DNA of 64,000 bases from Dinoroseobacter shibae DFL 12 = DSM 16493 (GCF_000018145.1 NC_009952.1:501501-565500), one strand, 5' to 3'. Counted from the first letter of the stretch, positions 45,668 to 55,160 are shown. Made by a program: numbers and translations. Notes: generated by a model not told the origin, from the sequence alone.

Positions 45668-46437
45668 CGGCCGCCGCTCTGCTGGTCGAGGATCTGAGCT
45701 GGGCTCCGAAGCGTGGCGCGTCCGTCCTGCACCCGACCTCCTTCGCGCTGGCCCCTGGCCGTATACTCGGCGTCGTCGGAGCGAACGGCGCGGGCAAGTC
45801 CACACTGCTGCGTTTGCTCTATCGCTATCTCCGCCCTGCCGGCGGAAGAGTGCTGCTGGACGGAGTGGACATCTGGTCGATCTCAGCCCGCGAGGTGGCC
45901 CGCTCGATCGCTGTAGTATTGCAGGAGCAGCCCACCGACTTCGCGTTGACCGTGCGCGAGATCGTGGCCCTTGGCCGAACACCACATCGCAGTGGCCTGG
46001 CCTCGGCTGGGGACAGCGATGCCCGGATCGTGCGCGCCGCCCTCGCCAGGCTGGACCTTGCGGCCTTTGCCGATCGCATGTTCGGAACACTGTCGGGCGG
46101 GGAACGTCAGCGTGTCATGGTCGCGCGCGCACTGGCGCAGGAGCCACGGCTGCTTGTTCTGGACGAACCGACCAATCACCTCGATATCCGCCATCAACTG
46201 GAAGTGTTGGACCTGATCGGCACCCTGGGTCCGACCATCGTCACCTCGCTCCATGACATCAATCTGGCCGCGACCCACACAGATGAGGTGTTGGTTCTCT
46301 CGGACGGCCAGGCTCTGGCTTGCGGCCCGCCGGGCGAGGTGTTGAGCGAAGATCTGATCGCGCGCGCCTTCGGTGTCCGCGTCTCGCGCCAGACCCTTGC
46401 GCCCAGCGGCGACCCTCACCTGACGTTCCATCTCTAA
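45664..46437 (+). CDS. Cobalamin/iron-chelate ABC transporter ATP-binding protein (BtuD/FecE type)
   Basis: 257-aa ATPase. Walker A GANGAGKST near residue 40, Q-loop LQEQPTDF, signature LSGGERQRVMVARALAQ, Walker B LLVLDEPTNHLD and switch His in SLHDIN. GTG 45664 overlaps the DUF1636 stop. Although FecE-type ATPases also serve siderophores and haem, the riboswitch upstream argues for cobalamin (BtuD role). The frame extends upstream, but only through DUF1636 DNA. Confidence 0.9.
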   Translation: MTAAALLVEDLSWAPKRGASVLHPTSFALAPGRILGVVGANGAGKSTLLRLLYRYLRPAGGRVLLDGVDIWSISAREVARSIAVVLQEQPTDFALTVREIVALGRTPHRSGLASAGDSDARIVRAALARLDLAAFADRMFGTLSGGERQRVMVARALAQEPRLLVLDEPTNHLDIRHQLEVLDLIGTLGPTIVTSLHDINLAATHTDEVLVLSDGQALACGPPGEVLSEDLIARAFGVRVSRQTLAPSGDPHLTFHL

Positions 46438-46452
46438 TCCCAAGGATCCAAC

Positions 46453-47388
46453 ATGCGACCCCTGCTTTCCCTCGCCCTTCTCGCGTTTGCCGGCCCGGCT
46501 TTTGCGCATCCTGTCACCGTCCAGAGCTGCGATCGCGAGGTTACGTTCGACGCCCCTCCCAAGGCGGCCGTGTCCAATGATGTCAATCTGACCGAAATGA
46601 TGCTCGTGCTTGGGCTGACAGAGCGAATGGTCGGCTTCACCGGCATCAATGGTTGGAACAAGCTCGACGAAGCCATGCGCGCGGATGTTGGGGAGTTGCC
46701 GGAACTTTCCGAGAAATACCCATCCAAGGAAGTCCTCATCGGCGCGGGTGCGGATTTCTACTTCGCGGGCTGGAACTACGGCATGCGGGTCGGCGGCGAG
46801 GTGACGCCTGACACACTCGCGCCCTTTGGCATCCAGGTTTACGAGCTGACCGAAAGCTGCACCCATATCATGGACAAGCCCCCCGCGCGGATGGATGACA
46901 TGTACGCCGATCTCCTGAACCTCGGACGTATCTTCGGCGTCGCGGAACGCGCCGAGGCGCTGGTGGCGGGCTACCGCGCGGAACTCGATGCGATCCTTGC
47001 CGAAATGACACCTCTGGAGAACGCCCCCCGCGTTTTCGTTTATGACAGTGGCGAGGACATGCCCTTCACTGCCGGCCGCTACGCCATGCCGAATGCCCTG
47101 ATCCAGGCCGCGGGCGGAACCAACATCATGGACGACGTCGAAAAGAGCTGGACGACCGTCGGCTGGGAGGCGGTGGTGGAACGCGACCCCGAGGTCATCG
47201 TGATCGTGAACTATGGCGACGTCACGGCGGCGCAGAAGCGCGATTTCATGATGCAAAACCCCGCTTTCGCTGACTTGTCTGCGGTCAGGAATGACCGGTT
47301 CGTCACGCTCGAATACGTCGAGGCGACGCCCGGCCCGCGCAACATCGGCGCAGTGAGGACGCTCGCCGAAGCGTTCCGCGCAGAATGA
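46453..47388 (+). CDS. Cobalamin/iron-chelate ABC transporter periplasmic binding protein (BtuF-like)
   Basis: 311-aa class III binding protein (Peripla_BP_2) with a signal peptide MRPLLSLALLAFAGPAFA. VSNDVNLTEMMLVLGLTERMVG and RMDDMYADLLNLGRIFG are standard fold segments, and the long helix spans about 155-185. First of two such proteins in the window (the other is HmuT). Ligand inferred from the B12 riboswitch. Confidence 0.9.
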   Translation: MRPLLSLALLAFAGPAFAHPVTVQSCDREVTFDAPPKAAVSNDVNLTEMMLVLGLTERMVGFTGINGWNKLDEAMRADVGELPELSEKYPSKEVLIGAGADFYFAGWNYGMRVGGEVTPDTLAPFGIQVYELTESCTHIMDKPPARMDDMYADLLNLGRIFGVAERAEALVAGYRAELDAILAEMTPLENAPRVFVYDSGEDMPFTAGRYAMPNALIQAAGGTNIMDDVEKSWTTVGWEAVVERDPEVIVIVNYGDVTAAQKRDFMMQNPAFADLSAVRNDRFVTLEYVEATPGPRNIGAVRTLAEAFRAE

Positions 47389-48431
47389 CCGAGACCCGGG
47401 TTGGAGCGCCCGCACGCCGGGCCTTCGTGATGCCGTCGCTGACGGTGGCGGGGGTTGCGGTGCTGCTGCTCTCGATCTCCGTCGCGGTCAGCTTGGGCGC
47501 GGTCGCCGTGCCGCTTGGCACGGTTTGGGGCATCATGGCGGATCGGATTTTGCCGGGGCTGCTGACGCCCGACTGGACAACCGGACAGGCTGCAATCGTC
47601 TGGGAGATCCGCCTTCCGCGTGCGCTTCTCGCGGCAATGGTAGGGGCGGGGCTGGCGCTGGTCGGGGCCAGCCTGCAATCGGTCACCCGCAACCCGCTGG
47701 CGGACCCGCATCTGCTCGGCATTTCGTCAGGTGCGGCATTCGGAGCGATCCTTGCGCTGTTGCACACCGGGCTGTTCCTCGGCCTGCTGACCGTTCCGCT
47801 CTTGGCCTTTGCGGGGGCGTTGGCCGCCACGCTGCTTGTCCTTGGCGTGACCAGCTTCGCGCAGGCGACGGGTGCCGACCGACTCGTTCTGGCGGGCGTG
47901 GCCGTGTCCTTCATCGTCATGTCCTGCGCGAATATCCTGATCTTCATTGGCGACCCGCGCGCGACCCATACTGTCGTTTTCTGGATGCTTGGCGGTCTCG
48001 GCCTTGCGCAGTGGGACCAGCTGCTCTTTCCGGCGGTGATCCTTGTCGGTTGCGGGCTCTGGTTTCTCGCGAATGCCAGTCGGCTCAATGCCATGACGAT
48101 TGGCGACGAGACGGCTTCGACCCTTGGCATACCCATCGCCCGCTTTCGACTGTCGGTTTTTGTCGTGGGCGCGCTGCTGACGGGGTGCATGGTCGCCTTC
48201 TCGGGCATCATCGGCTTCGTCGGACTGATGATCCCACATATCGTCCGGATGCTGGTCGGTGGCGATTACGCCCGCGTGCTGCCAGCTTCCGCGCTCGTCG
48301 GCGCGATCTTTCTTGTTTGGGCCGACATCGCGGCCCGCACCGTAATGGCGCCTGAGGACATACCCATTGGAATCGTCACCGGTCTGATCGGAGGCGCGTT
48401 CTTTGTCTGGCTACTGCGCCGGCGGGCATGA
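47385..48431 (+). CDS. Cobalamin/iron-chelate ABC transporter permease (BtuC/FecCD type)
   Basis: 348-aa FecCD permease with about ten membrane segments. Family landmarks are EIRLPRALLAAMVGAGLALVG, TRNPLADPHLLGISSGAA, and FSGIIGFVGLMIPHIVRMLVG, the last being the ATPase-coupling region. Start overlaps the binding-protein stop (ATGA). Completes a DUF1636-ATPase-binding protein-permease operon. Confidence 0.93.
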   Translation: MTETRVGAPARRAFVMPSLTVAGVAVLLLSISVAVSLGAVAVPLGTVWGIMADRILPGLLTPDWTTGQAAIVWEIRLPRALLAAMVGAGLALVGASLQSVTRNPLADPHLLGISSGAAFGAILALLHTGLFLGLLTVPLLAFAGALAATLLVLGVTSFAQATGADRLVLAGVAVSFIVMSCANILIFIGDPRATHTVVFWMLGGLGLAQWDQLLFPAVILVGCGLWFLANASRLNAMTIGDETASTLGIPIARFRLSVFVVGALLTGCMVAFSGIIGFVGLMIPHIVRMLVGGDYARVLPASALVGAIFLVWADIAARTVMAPEDIPIGIVTGLIGGAFFVWLLRRRA

Positions 48432-48812
48432 GGGCGCGGTGGGAGATACTCTGCCACCGGACGAAGGAAGCCCTGATCAATCCCCACGCCGGTTGTTCGA
48501 TCCCCTTCGATTTGCAGGCCTGGGTTGTGGACTGTTCGAGCAGTCCTTCCCTGTTTCACTTCGCAGTTCACACTTGTCTGAAATGGCTCCCAATCCGGTC
48601 ACGCCGACATGGCACCTGAGGTTAGAGCAAGATCGAACCAACTCGCCGGCGCCAAGTCACGCGCGTGCAGCGATTTGCCCTGAACGAGCAAGTCGCGACA
48701 AAACGGCCCGACGAGTTCTTGACAAAACCAGTCGGGTTGACTTTTCCGACTGATTAACTCAACTTTCCGTCAGTTCCAGCCACTCCGTCCCTTGGTCGGG
48801 GAAGCCCGACGC
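48432..48812. other. 381-bp intergenic region before the iron gene group
   Basis: A 63-codon frame begins in the permease stop (48428) but has no recognisable content. The only structured element I see is the inverted repeat at 48730-48751, near the end of the gap. Confidence 0.45.
48730..48751. promoter_or_regulatory. Inverted repeat overlapping a -35-like element, candidate iron-responsive operator
   Basis: AGTCGG and CCGACT are separated by 10 bp containing TTGACT (48737-48742). Located upstream of the small ORF and imelysin operon, genes of a kind commonly iron-regulated. The repeat is seen; iron control and the regulator (Irr, RirA, Fur/Mur) are inferred. Confidence 0.4.
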
Positions 48813-49007
48813 ATGACACAAAACAGGGCCTGGAAGTTGCACCCAAATACAAGCCAATCATCCACCGCGCAGGCACGACGTCTTGCAGACACCGATCCGC
48901 TGGAGGCGCTCATGGCTTCTGCCGAGACGGACGAGACGTCTGCGGAATGGATCGCCGATCGCTACAGATCCGACAATTCGAATGTGACTTTTGATCCGGC
49001 GCCTTAG
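48813..49007 (+). CDS. Small hypothetical protein before imelysin gene
   Basis: Possible 64-aa acidic protein (DTDPLEALMASAETDETSAE) with GGGGAAG upstream of ATG 48813. It ends 58 bp before the imelysin gene in the same direction. No domain known. Codon pattern is plausible but the evidence is thin. Confidence 0.35.
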   Translation: MTQNRAWKLHPNTSQSSTAQARRLADTDPLEALMASAETDETSAEWIADRYRSDNSNVTFDPAP

Positions 49008-49065
49008 GGCGCGCAACAGCCCTTTTTTCGATTTCACGATCTCTCCACATACAGGAACAGCCCCG

Positions 49066-50328
49066 ATGACACGACTGCCCCACCTTTCCACAGCGCTCGC
49101 GCTGGTGCTTGCGACGCCTGCCTTCGCCACAGAACCCGCAGAGGTTCTGGATCACTACGCGGACATGGCCGTGGCCAAGTACGAAGACAGCCTGATCACT
49201 GCACAGCGACTGCAAGCGGCGGTCGACGCCCTCGTTTCGACGCCTTCTGCCGAGGCTCTGACCGCTGCGCGTGCGGCGTGGCTTGCTGCGCGCGTCCCCT
49301 ATCAACAGTCCGAGGTTTACCGGTTCGGAAACGCCATCGTCGATGATTGGGAAGGCAAGGTGAACGCCTGGCCGCTGGATGAGGGGCTGATCGACTATGT
49401 GGACGCCTCTTACGGCGGGCCGACCGACGAGAACGCGTTTGCCTCCCTCAATGTGATTGCAAGCCCGACTTTCACGCTGTCGGGCGCGGAGGTTGACGCG
49501 ACCGAGATCACGCCGGCTCTTCTGGAAGAAACGCTGCACGAGGCGGACGGGGTCGAGGCAAACGTGGCCACCGGGTATCACGCCATCGAATTCCTGCTCT
49601 GGGGACAGGATCTGAACGGTCACGGTGCCGGGCCAGGCGACCGGCCCTGGACCGATTATGCTCCGGGGGACGATTGCACCAATGGCAACTGCGACCGACG
49701 CGGGGCGTTCCTGAAGGCGGCGACCGACCTTCTGGTATCCGATCTGGAATGGATGGTGGCACAATGGGCCGATGACGGGGCCGCGCGGGCTGAACTGACC
49801 GCCGATGCGGAGGCCGGGATCGCCGCGATCTTGACGGGCATGGGGTCGCTTTCATATGGCGAAACGGCGGGGGAGCGGATGCGGCTTGGCGTCATGCTGA
49901 ACGATCCCGAAGAGGAACATTCCTGCTTTGCCGACAATACCCATAACGATCACTTCTATAACGGCATCGGCATCCAGAACGTCTATCTCGGAGAGTATGT
50001 CCGCGTCGATGGCACGCTGGTCTCGGGGCCGGCCCTGTCCGATCTGGTGGTGGCGGCCGATCCGGCACTCGATGCCGAGATGCAGGGCAAGCTGGCCATG
50101 GCCGTGATGCAATTGGGACGGATCAAGACCGCCGCCGAAGCCGGGTTTGCCTATGACCAGATGCTGGAGCAAGGCAATGCCGCGGGCGAGGCGTTGATCA
50201 TGGGCGGGGTGAACGGACTCGTGGATCAGACAAGGTCGATCGAGCGGGTCATCGCCGTGTTGAATGCCGAAGGGATCGAGATCGAAGGCTCCGACAGCCT
50301 CGACAACCCGAGCGCTGTGTTCGAGTGA
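49066..50328 (+). CDS. Imelysin family periplasmic protein (IrpA/ICMP-like)
   Basis: 420-aa secreted protein (signal MTRLPHLSTALALVLATPAFA). Imelysin/peptidase-M75 fold with the GxHxxE motif in TGYHAIEFLLWG near residue 170. Iron-regulated in cyanobacteria and Pseudomonas and related to the EfeO iron-binding domain. The conserved cluster with DUF1111 and a second imelysin follows. ATG 49066 gives the signal peptide; an in-frame upstream start at 48991 lies inside the preceding small ORF. Likely involved in periplasmic iron handling rather than proteolysis. Confidence 0.9.
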   Translation: MTRLPHLSTALALVLATPAFATEPAEVLDHYADMAVAKYEDSLITAQRLQAAVDALVSTPSAEALTAARAAWLAARVPYQQSEVYRFGNAIVDDWEGKVNAWPLDEGLIDYVDASYGGPTDENAFASLNVIASPTFTLSGAEVDATEITPALLEETLHEADGVEANVATGYHAIEFLLWGQDLNGHGAGPGDRPWTDYAPGDDCTNGNCDRRGAFLKAATDLLVSDLEWMVAQWADDGAARAELTADAEAGIAAILTGMGSLSYGETAGERMRLGVMLNDPEEEHSCFADNTHNDHFYNGIGIQNVYLGEYVRVDGTLVSGPALSDLVVAADPALDAEMQGKLAMAVMQLGRIKTAAEAGFAYDQMLEQGNAAGEALIMGGVNGLVDQTRSIERVIAVLNAEGIEIEGSDSLDNPSAVFE

Positions 50329-50376
50329 TCCACGCGCGGTCCGTGCGGCCTTGCGCGCGCGCCGCATCAAGCTCAC

Positions 50377-50404
50377 GGCAGGCCTCTGCGGAGGCCTGCC
50401 TTTT
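50377..50404 (+). terminator. Rho-independent terminator-like hairpin between imelysin and di-haem genes
   Basis: GGCAGGCCTC-TGCG-GAGGCCTGCC, a perfect 10-bp GC-rich stem followed by TTTT. It lies in the 103-bp gap between the imelysin stop and the DUF1111 start. It may partly terminate and so set higher imelysin expression. Confidence 0.7.
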
Positions 50405-50431
50405 CCCTCCATACCGCGCCGAGTTGCCGCC

Positions 50432-51964
50432 ATGCTCACCCGCCACATCCCTGCGCTCCTGTATATCTTTGCTGCCGTGCCCGCCGCATGGGCCGACAGC
50501 CCCTTCGCCAGTCTCGGTGATCCCCATTTGAACGTCGTGCCCAGAACCGCGGAGGAGGCGGCGCGGATCGCGGCTGTCACGGCGCTGACCGAGGATTTCA
50601 GCGCCGCGGCGAAGTTCGAGGAGCGCTCCGCCGGGGCGGCTACGGTGCGGGCGCTGGACAACCCGAACGCCTTCTCGCTGCCTTCCGGCAATATCAGCTT
50701 CGAAGATGAAATGACCTTCAAGCTGGGCAATGGGCTGTTCCGGAAGCTGTGGGTTTCGTCGCCCGCCTCCACGCTCGCGTCTGACGGGTTGGGCCCGATC
50801 TTCAATGCGCGCTCATGCCAGCGCTGCCACATCAAGGACGGGCGTGGCCATCCGCCGGAGAACGCCGACGATAATGCAATCTCGATGTTTCTGCGGGTGT
50901 CGATTCCCGGGCCTGTGGATGCGGGGATACCCGAGATCCAAGGGTATATCGCGACCCTGCCGGACCCGACCTACGGCACCCAGTTGCAGGATTTCGCGGT
51001 CCAGGGCCACGCGGCGGAATACCGGCTGGACGTGCGTTATACTGAGGACATCGTCGTGCTCGCGGACGGCACCGAGGTGTCGTTGCGCCACCCGACCTAC
51101 ACCGCGGCCAACCTGGGTTATGGCCCGCTGCATCCGGAGGCGATGCTGTCGCCCCGCGTCGCCCCGCAGATGATCGGTCTGGGCCTGCTGGAGGCGATCC
51201 CAGCGGCCGATATCCTGGCCCGTGCGGATCCCGAGGATCTGGACGGCGACGGTATTTCCGGGCGCCCCAACATCGTCTGGTCGTTCGAATATGACCAGCC
51301 CATGCTCGGGCGTTTTGGGCTCAAGGCGGGCAATCCCACCGTCATGCAGCAATCGGCGGGTGCCTTTGCAGGTGATATTGGCATCTCCAATCCGCTCTTT
51401 CCGGCTGGCGCCGGGGAATGCACGCCCGCCCAGGCCGCGTGCCAAACCGCCGTTCACGGCGATGGCGATGCGCGGGGGACGGAAATCGATGCCTTGGGGA
51501 TGGATCTTGTCGCTTTCTACAGCCGCAACCTCGGCGTTCCGGCCCGGCGCAACGTGGACACCCCCGAGGTGCTGCGCGGCAAGGAGGTGTTTTACAACAC
51601 CGGTTGCGTTTCCTGTCACACACCCAGTTTCGTGACACACCGGCTGGCTGACCGGCCCGAGCAGAGCTTCCAGTTGATCTGGCCCTATACGGACATGTTG
51701 CTGCACGACATGGGGCCGGGGCTGGCGGACAACCGCCCCGAGGCCCGTGCCACGGGGCGCGAATGGCGCACGCCGCCGCTCTGGGGGATCGGTCTGACCG
51801 AGACGGTCAGCGGCCATACCTATTTCCTGCATGACGGACGCGCGCGGTCCCTGCTGGAGGCCGTCCTGTGGCACGGGGGGGAGGCGCAACCCCATCGCGA
51901 TGCGGTCGTGGCTATGTCTACCGAAGACCGCGAGGCTCTTATCGCGTTTTTGGAAAGCCTATGA
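50432..51964 (+). CDS. Di-haem oxidoreductase family protein (DUF1111, 'thiol oxidoreductase')
   Basis: 510-aa periplasmic protein with signal MLTRHIPALLYIFAAVPAAWA. Two CxxCH haem c sites are present, CQRCH near residue 130 and CVSCH near 390, as expected of DUF1111 (cytochrome-c-peroxidase-like) proteins. Electron-transfer partner unknown. In the iron cluster it may change the redox state of iron for the flanking imelysins. ATG 50432 is preferred because it gives the signal peptide. Confidence 0.9.
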   Translation: MLTRHIPALLYIFAAVPAAWADSPFASLGDPHLNVVPRTAEEAARIAAVTALTEDFSAAAKFEERSAGAATVRALDNPNAFSLPSGNISFEDEMTFKLGNGLFRKLWVSSPASTLASDGLGPIFNARSCQRCHIKDGRGHPPENADDNAISMFLRVSIPGPVDAGIPEIQGYIATLPDPTYGTQLQDFAVQGHAAEYRLDVRYTEDIVVLADGTEVSLRHPTYTAANLGYGPLHPEAMLSPRVAPQMIGLGLLEAIPAADILARADPEDLDGDGISGRPNIVWSFEYDQPMLGRFGLKAGNPTVMQQSAGAFAGDIGISNPLFPAGAGECTPAQAACQTAVHGDGDARGTEIDALGMDLVAFYSRNLGVPARRNVDTPEVLRGKEVFYNTGCVSCHTPSFVTHRLADRPEQSFQLIWPYTDMLLHDMGPGLADNRPEARATGREWRTPPLWGIGLTETVSGHTYFLHDGRARSLLEAVLWHGGEAQPHRDAVVAMSTEDREALIAFLESL

Positions 51965-52977
51965 AGCATCTCCTTGTGACTTTCCTTCTGACTTGTGCCC
52001 CGGTTCTGGCGTTTGCGGACGATAATGCCCCGGATATCGACGGAATTGTCAGCGACCATATCCTACCACGCTTCGCGATGCTGTCAGAGACATCTGCTGA
52101 CTTGTCGCATGCCGCCGCGCAGGAGTGTCGCGCGGACGCGCCGGAATTGCGCGCGGCCTATGGCGCGGCATTCGATGCCTGGATCGCGGCCAGCCATCTG
52201 CGCTTCGGCCCGACCGAAGTGGACGACCGCGCCTTTGCCCTGGCATTCTGGCCCGACAGTCGCGGCGCAACCCCGCGCGTGCTGAGCGATCTGATCGCCA
52301 CGGAGGATCCGGTCGCGCAGGGGGGCGAGACCTATTCCGACGTCTCGATCGCTGCGCGGGGGTTCTACGCACTGGAATTCCTGCTCTATGACCCCGGGCT
52401 GAGCACCGTCGGCAATGCCGATTTTCGATGCACTCTCGTTCGGACGATAACGGCCGATATTGCCGCAACCGCCGCCGCAATTCTGGCAGATTGGGAAACC
52501 CGGTACGCAGACCTGTTGCGCACCCCGCGAGCCGATGGGGTGTATCGCACCGAACAGGAAGCCTTGCAGGAGATGTTCAAAGCGGTGACCACGGGCCTGC
52601 AATTCACCGCCGACACCCGCCTCGGGCGCCCCCTCGGTACGTTCGAGCGCCCCCGCCCGATGCGGGCCGAGGCGCGCCGGTCCGGTCGGTCGGCGCGCCA
52701 TGTGGCCATCAGTCTTGCGTCGGTCGAGGATCTGGCGCTGCGTCTTGCCACCGGCAACGCCGCTTTGAGAGAGCGGCTTGGGGACCAGTTCGCCCGTGCA
52801 CAGTCGCGGCTGAAGGCGCTGGATGATCCCATCTTTGCCAGTGTGACGGCGCCGCAAACGCGCCTCAAAGTCGAAGTGATCCAGCAATCGGTCAACGAAA
52901 TCCGTAGCACGGTGTCTGACCGACTTGGCCCGAAGATCGGGGTCTACGCCGGGTTCAACGCCCTGGACGGGGACTGA
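51961..52977 (+). CDS. Second imelysin family protein
   Basis: 338-aa secreted protein (signal MKHLLVTFLLTCAPVLAFA). The region equivalent to the GxHxxE motif reads ARGFYALEFLLYD, so the His is replaced by Tyr while Glu is kept. The first imelysin in the operon retains the full motif. The start overlaps the DUF1111 stop (ATGA). Confidence 0.88.
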   Translation: MKHLLVTFLLTCAPVLAFADDNAPDIDGIVSDHILPRFAMLSETSADLSHAAAQECRADAPELRAAYGAAFDAWIAASHLRFGPTEVDDRAFALAFWPDSRGATPRVLSDLIATEDPVAQGGETYSDVSIAARGFYALEFLLYDPGLSTVGNADFRCTLVRTITADIAATAAAILADWETRYADLLRTPRADGVYRTEQEALQEMFKAVTTGLQFTADTRLGRPLGTFERPRPMRAEARRSGRSARHVAISLASVEDLALRLATGNAALRERLGDQFARAQSRLKALDDPIFASVTAPQTRLKVEVIQQSVNEIRSTVSDRLGPKIGVYAGFNALDGD

Positions 52978-52978
52978 C

Positions 52979-54061
52979 ATGGCCGGTGGTTTGTCTGGGA
53001 GACGTGCCTTTCTGGGCGGCCTGCTTTCGGCGGGTCTGACACCTGCGCTGACATGGGCCGATGCGGGGTCCCCGGCATTTCTTTCTGCGGCAGTCACCTC
53101 CGATGGCCGCTATGTGCTGTGTGGGATCGATGCGGCGTTGCGGGTCCGGTTCGAGGTGCCCTTGCCCGCCCGCGGCCACGCGGCAGCGGCACATCCGAGC
53201 CGCCCGGAAGCCGTTGCCTTTGCCCGCCGTCCGGGTCGGTTCGCATTGGTTCTCGACTGTGTTTCCGGCGCGCAGAAGGCGATGCTACAGACCCCCGAGG
53301 GGCGGCATTTCTATGGTCACGGGACCTTCAGTGCCGATGGCAGCTTGCTCTATACGACCGAGAATGACTACGAGGCCGGGCGCGGGCGTGTCGGGCTCTG
53401 GGACGTGACAAGAGGTTACATCCGCCTGGGCGAATGGGACAGCGGCGGTATCGGCCCCCATGATATTGAGCGTTTGCCGGGCACCGATACGCTTATTGTT
53501 GCCAATGGCGGGATCGATACCCACCCCGACAGCGGCCGCGCCAAGCTCAATATCCCGACCATGCGGCCCAACCTTGCATATCTCGATCAGGGCCGGATTA
53601 TCGAGATCGCAGAGCTTCCCCCGGAACTGCACCGGAATTCCATCCGCCATCTTGCCGTAGCCCCTGACGGCGCGGTGGCGTTTGGCATGCAATGGCAGGG
53701 TGATGGTCCGGTCGCCGCACTCGCCGGTCTGCATCGTCGGGGATCGGAGCCGCGCCTGGTGCATGCCCCCGCGCCTGAAATGCGAGCGCTTGCCGGCTAT
53801 GTGGGCAGCATCGCTATCTCGCGGGACGGGGCAACGATCGCCGTGACCTCGCCGCGGGGCAACACCCTGCAATGCCATGACGCGCGGAGCCTCACGTTTC
53901 TGGAGGCGTATGAGCTGACGGATGTCTGTGGTGTGGTCAAGGCGGGCACAGGTTTTCTGGCCACCTCGGGGGTCGGGCAGTTGGTGGCGCTTGCCAACCG
54001 AGCGCCCGTGCGCACGGCCCAAACGGCGCTGCGCTGGGACAATCATCTGATCTCGGTCTGA
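52979..54061 (+). CDS. DUF1513 beta-propeller-like protein with Tat signal
   Basis: 360-aa exported protein. Twin-arginine signal SGRRAFLGGLLSAG near residue 6 and repeated WD/propeller-like blades (for example FYGHGTFSADGSLLYTTEND, and GPHDIERLPGTDTLIVANGG). DUF1513 genes commonly accompany imelysin and DUF1111. Tat export suggests folding with a cofactor before transport. One base separates it from the imelysin gene. Function unknown. Confidence 0.88.
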   Translation: MAGGLSGRRAFLGGLLSAGLTPALTWADAGSPAFLSAAVTSDGRYVLCGIDAALRVRFEVPLPARGHAAAAHPSRPEAVAFARRPGRFALVLDCVSGAQKAMLQTPEGRHFYGHGTFSADGSLLYTTENDYEAGRGRVGLWDVTRGYIRLGEWDSGGIGPHDIERLPGTDTLIVANGGIDTHPDSGRAKLNIPTMRPNLAYLDQGRIIEIAELPPELHRNSIRHLAVAPDGAVAFGMQWQGDGPVAALAGLHRRGSEPRLVHAPAPEMRALAGYVGSIAISRDGATIAVTSPRGNTLQCHDARSLTFLEAYELTDVCGVVKAGTGFLATSGVGQLVALANRAPVRTAQTALRWDNHLISV

Positions 54062-54113
54062 GCGCGCCGGTGTTCCCGGCGCTTGGGGCCGCGCGCCTGG
54101 ACCGGCGGCCCTG

Positions 54114-55160
54114 CTACCTTCCGAACCGAATGGGCAAGGTGAAGGCATGTTGCGTGCCATCGAGGTCCCTGGGCGCCTTGGGGAACCTGCCTGCGCGCTG
54201 GACCGCGCTGATCGCGGCGGCGTCTATCGCGGCCACGCCTGAACTTTGCGCCAGACTGACGGCAACCAGCTGACCTTCGGTCGACACCACCAATCGAACG
54301 ACGGCCGTGCCGCGGTCTCGTGTTCCCGAGGGTTTGCGCCGTTCGACTCGGGCCCGGATCTGACTGCCCCAGCGTGTCATGAGGCGCTCGCGGACACCGG
54401 GGCTGAGGCTGGATATGTCGGTCTGCGTTCCGCGACCGGCCGCTGCCGCATCGCCGTCACCTTTCGCCCTTTGGGCTTTCTGCGGCGGCGCGGCGGGTTG
54501 CGGCGCAGCCGCTGTTTCTGCTTTTGGCGCTTGTGCGCGCTCTGGCCGTGGCGCGGGCGGTGACTTGGCGGCCTCGGGCAGCTGGGCTTGCGCGACCGCG
54601 GGCTCCGGCGGGGCAGGCGGCGCAGGCGGGGGCGGCGGTGTGGCAGGGTCGGGGGGAGGCATCTGCGCTGCAGGCGGCGCAGGTGCGGGTGCAGGGTCCG
54701 GCTCTGCCACCCTGGGCGTCGGTATTGCCTGCGGCATATCCAGTGACGGCAGGGCGGGCGGTGGAAGATCCGCAAGCGCGTCCGGCCGAGGCAGGTCCGC
54801 TGGGGTGGGAGGCGCCGTATCGAGGCGCAGGGGTGGCGTCTCGGATGGGGCGCTCAGGGTCCGCGGCGGCTCGGGCGGGGGCGCTGCGGGCGTGGCGGGG
54901 CTGATGGCCTCGGGCGGCTGATCCGGGGCCAGTGGCGTCGGGTCCATCTGCGGTGCGCGGGTCAAAGCTTCGGGCGGTGTCTCGAACGCCTCGACGAGTG
55001 CGTCGAGGTCTCCCGATATGGCGGTCAGGCTGATCGCGACATCGCCGCCTGCGCCGGCATCTCCGGCCGCGCCCTCGGGCAGCGTCAGAAACAAGCCCAA
55101 ATGCAGGACGGTTGCGAGCATCACAAACGCGGGCAGTTCGAGCTGACGCACCATGGTCAC
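54114..55160 (-). CDS. tonB: TonB family energy transducer
   Basis: 348-aa protein with one N-terminal membrane anchor (FVMLATVLHLGLFLTL), a long Pro/Ala-rich periplasmic spacer (about 60-230) and a C-terminal TonB domain (RGTAVVRLVVSTEGQLVAVS, GVAAIDAAAISAVQRAG). It couples the inner-membrane proton gradient to TonB-dependent receptors such as HmuR nearby. GTG 55160 overlaps the ExbD stop; ATG 55154 is also possible. Confidence 0.9.
   Translation of the reverse strand: MTMVRQLELPAFVMLATVLHLGLFLTLPEGAAGDAGAGGDVAISLTAISGDLDALVEAFETPPEALTRAPQMDPTPLAPDQPPEAISPATPAAPPPEPPRTLSAPSETPPLRLDTAPPTPADLPRPDALADLPPPALPSLDMPQAIPTPRVAEPDPAPAPAPPAAQMPPPDPATPPPPPAPPAPPEPAVAQAQLPEAAKSPPAPRPERAQAPKAETAAAPQPAAPPQKAQRAKGDGDAAAAGRGTQTDISSLSPGVRERLMTRWGSQIRARVERRKPSGTRDRGTAVVRLVVSTEGQLVAVSLAQSSGVAAIDAAAISAVQRAGRFPKAPRDLDGTQHAFTLPIRFGR

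Noticed and set aside
45883-47415. 510-codon minus-strand frame opposite the B12-type importer genes
   Set aside because: No family features, while the plus strand encodes complete ATPase and binding protein.
48428-48619. 63-codon frame overlapping the cobalamin permease stop
   Set aside because: Only the ATGA overlap supports it; composition is not gene-like and no domain is seen.
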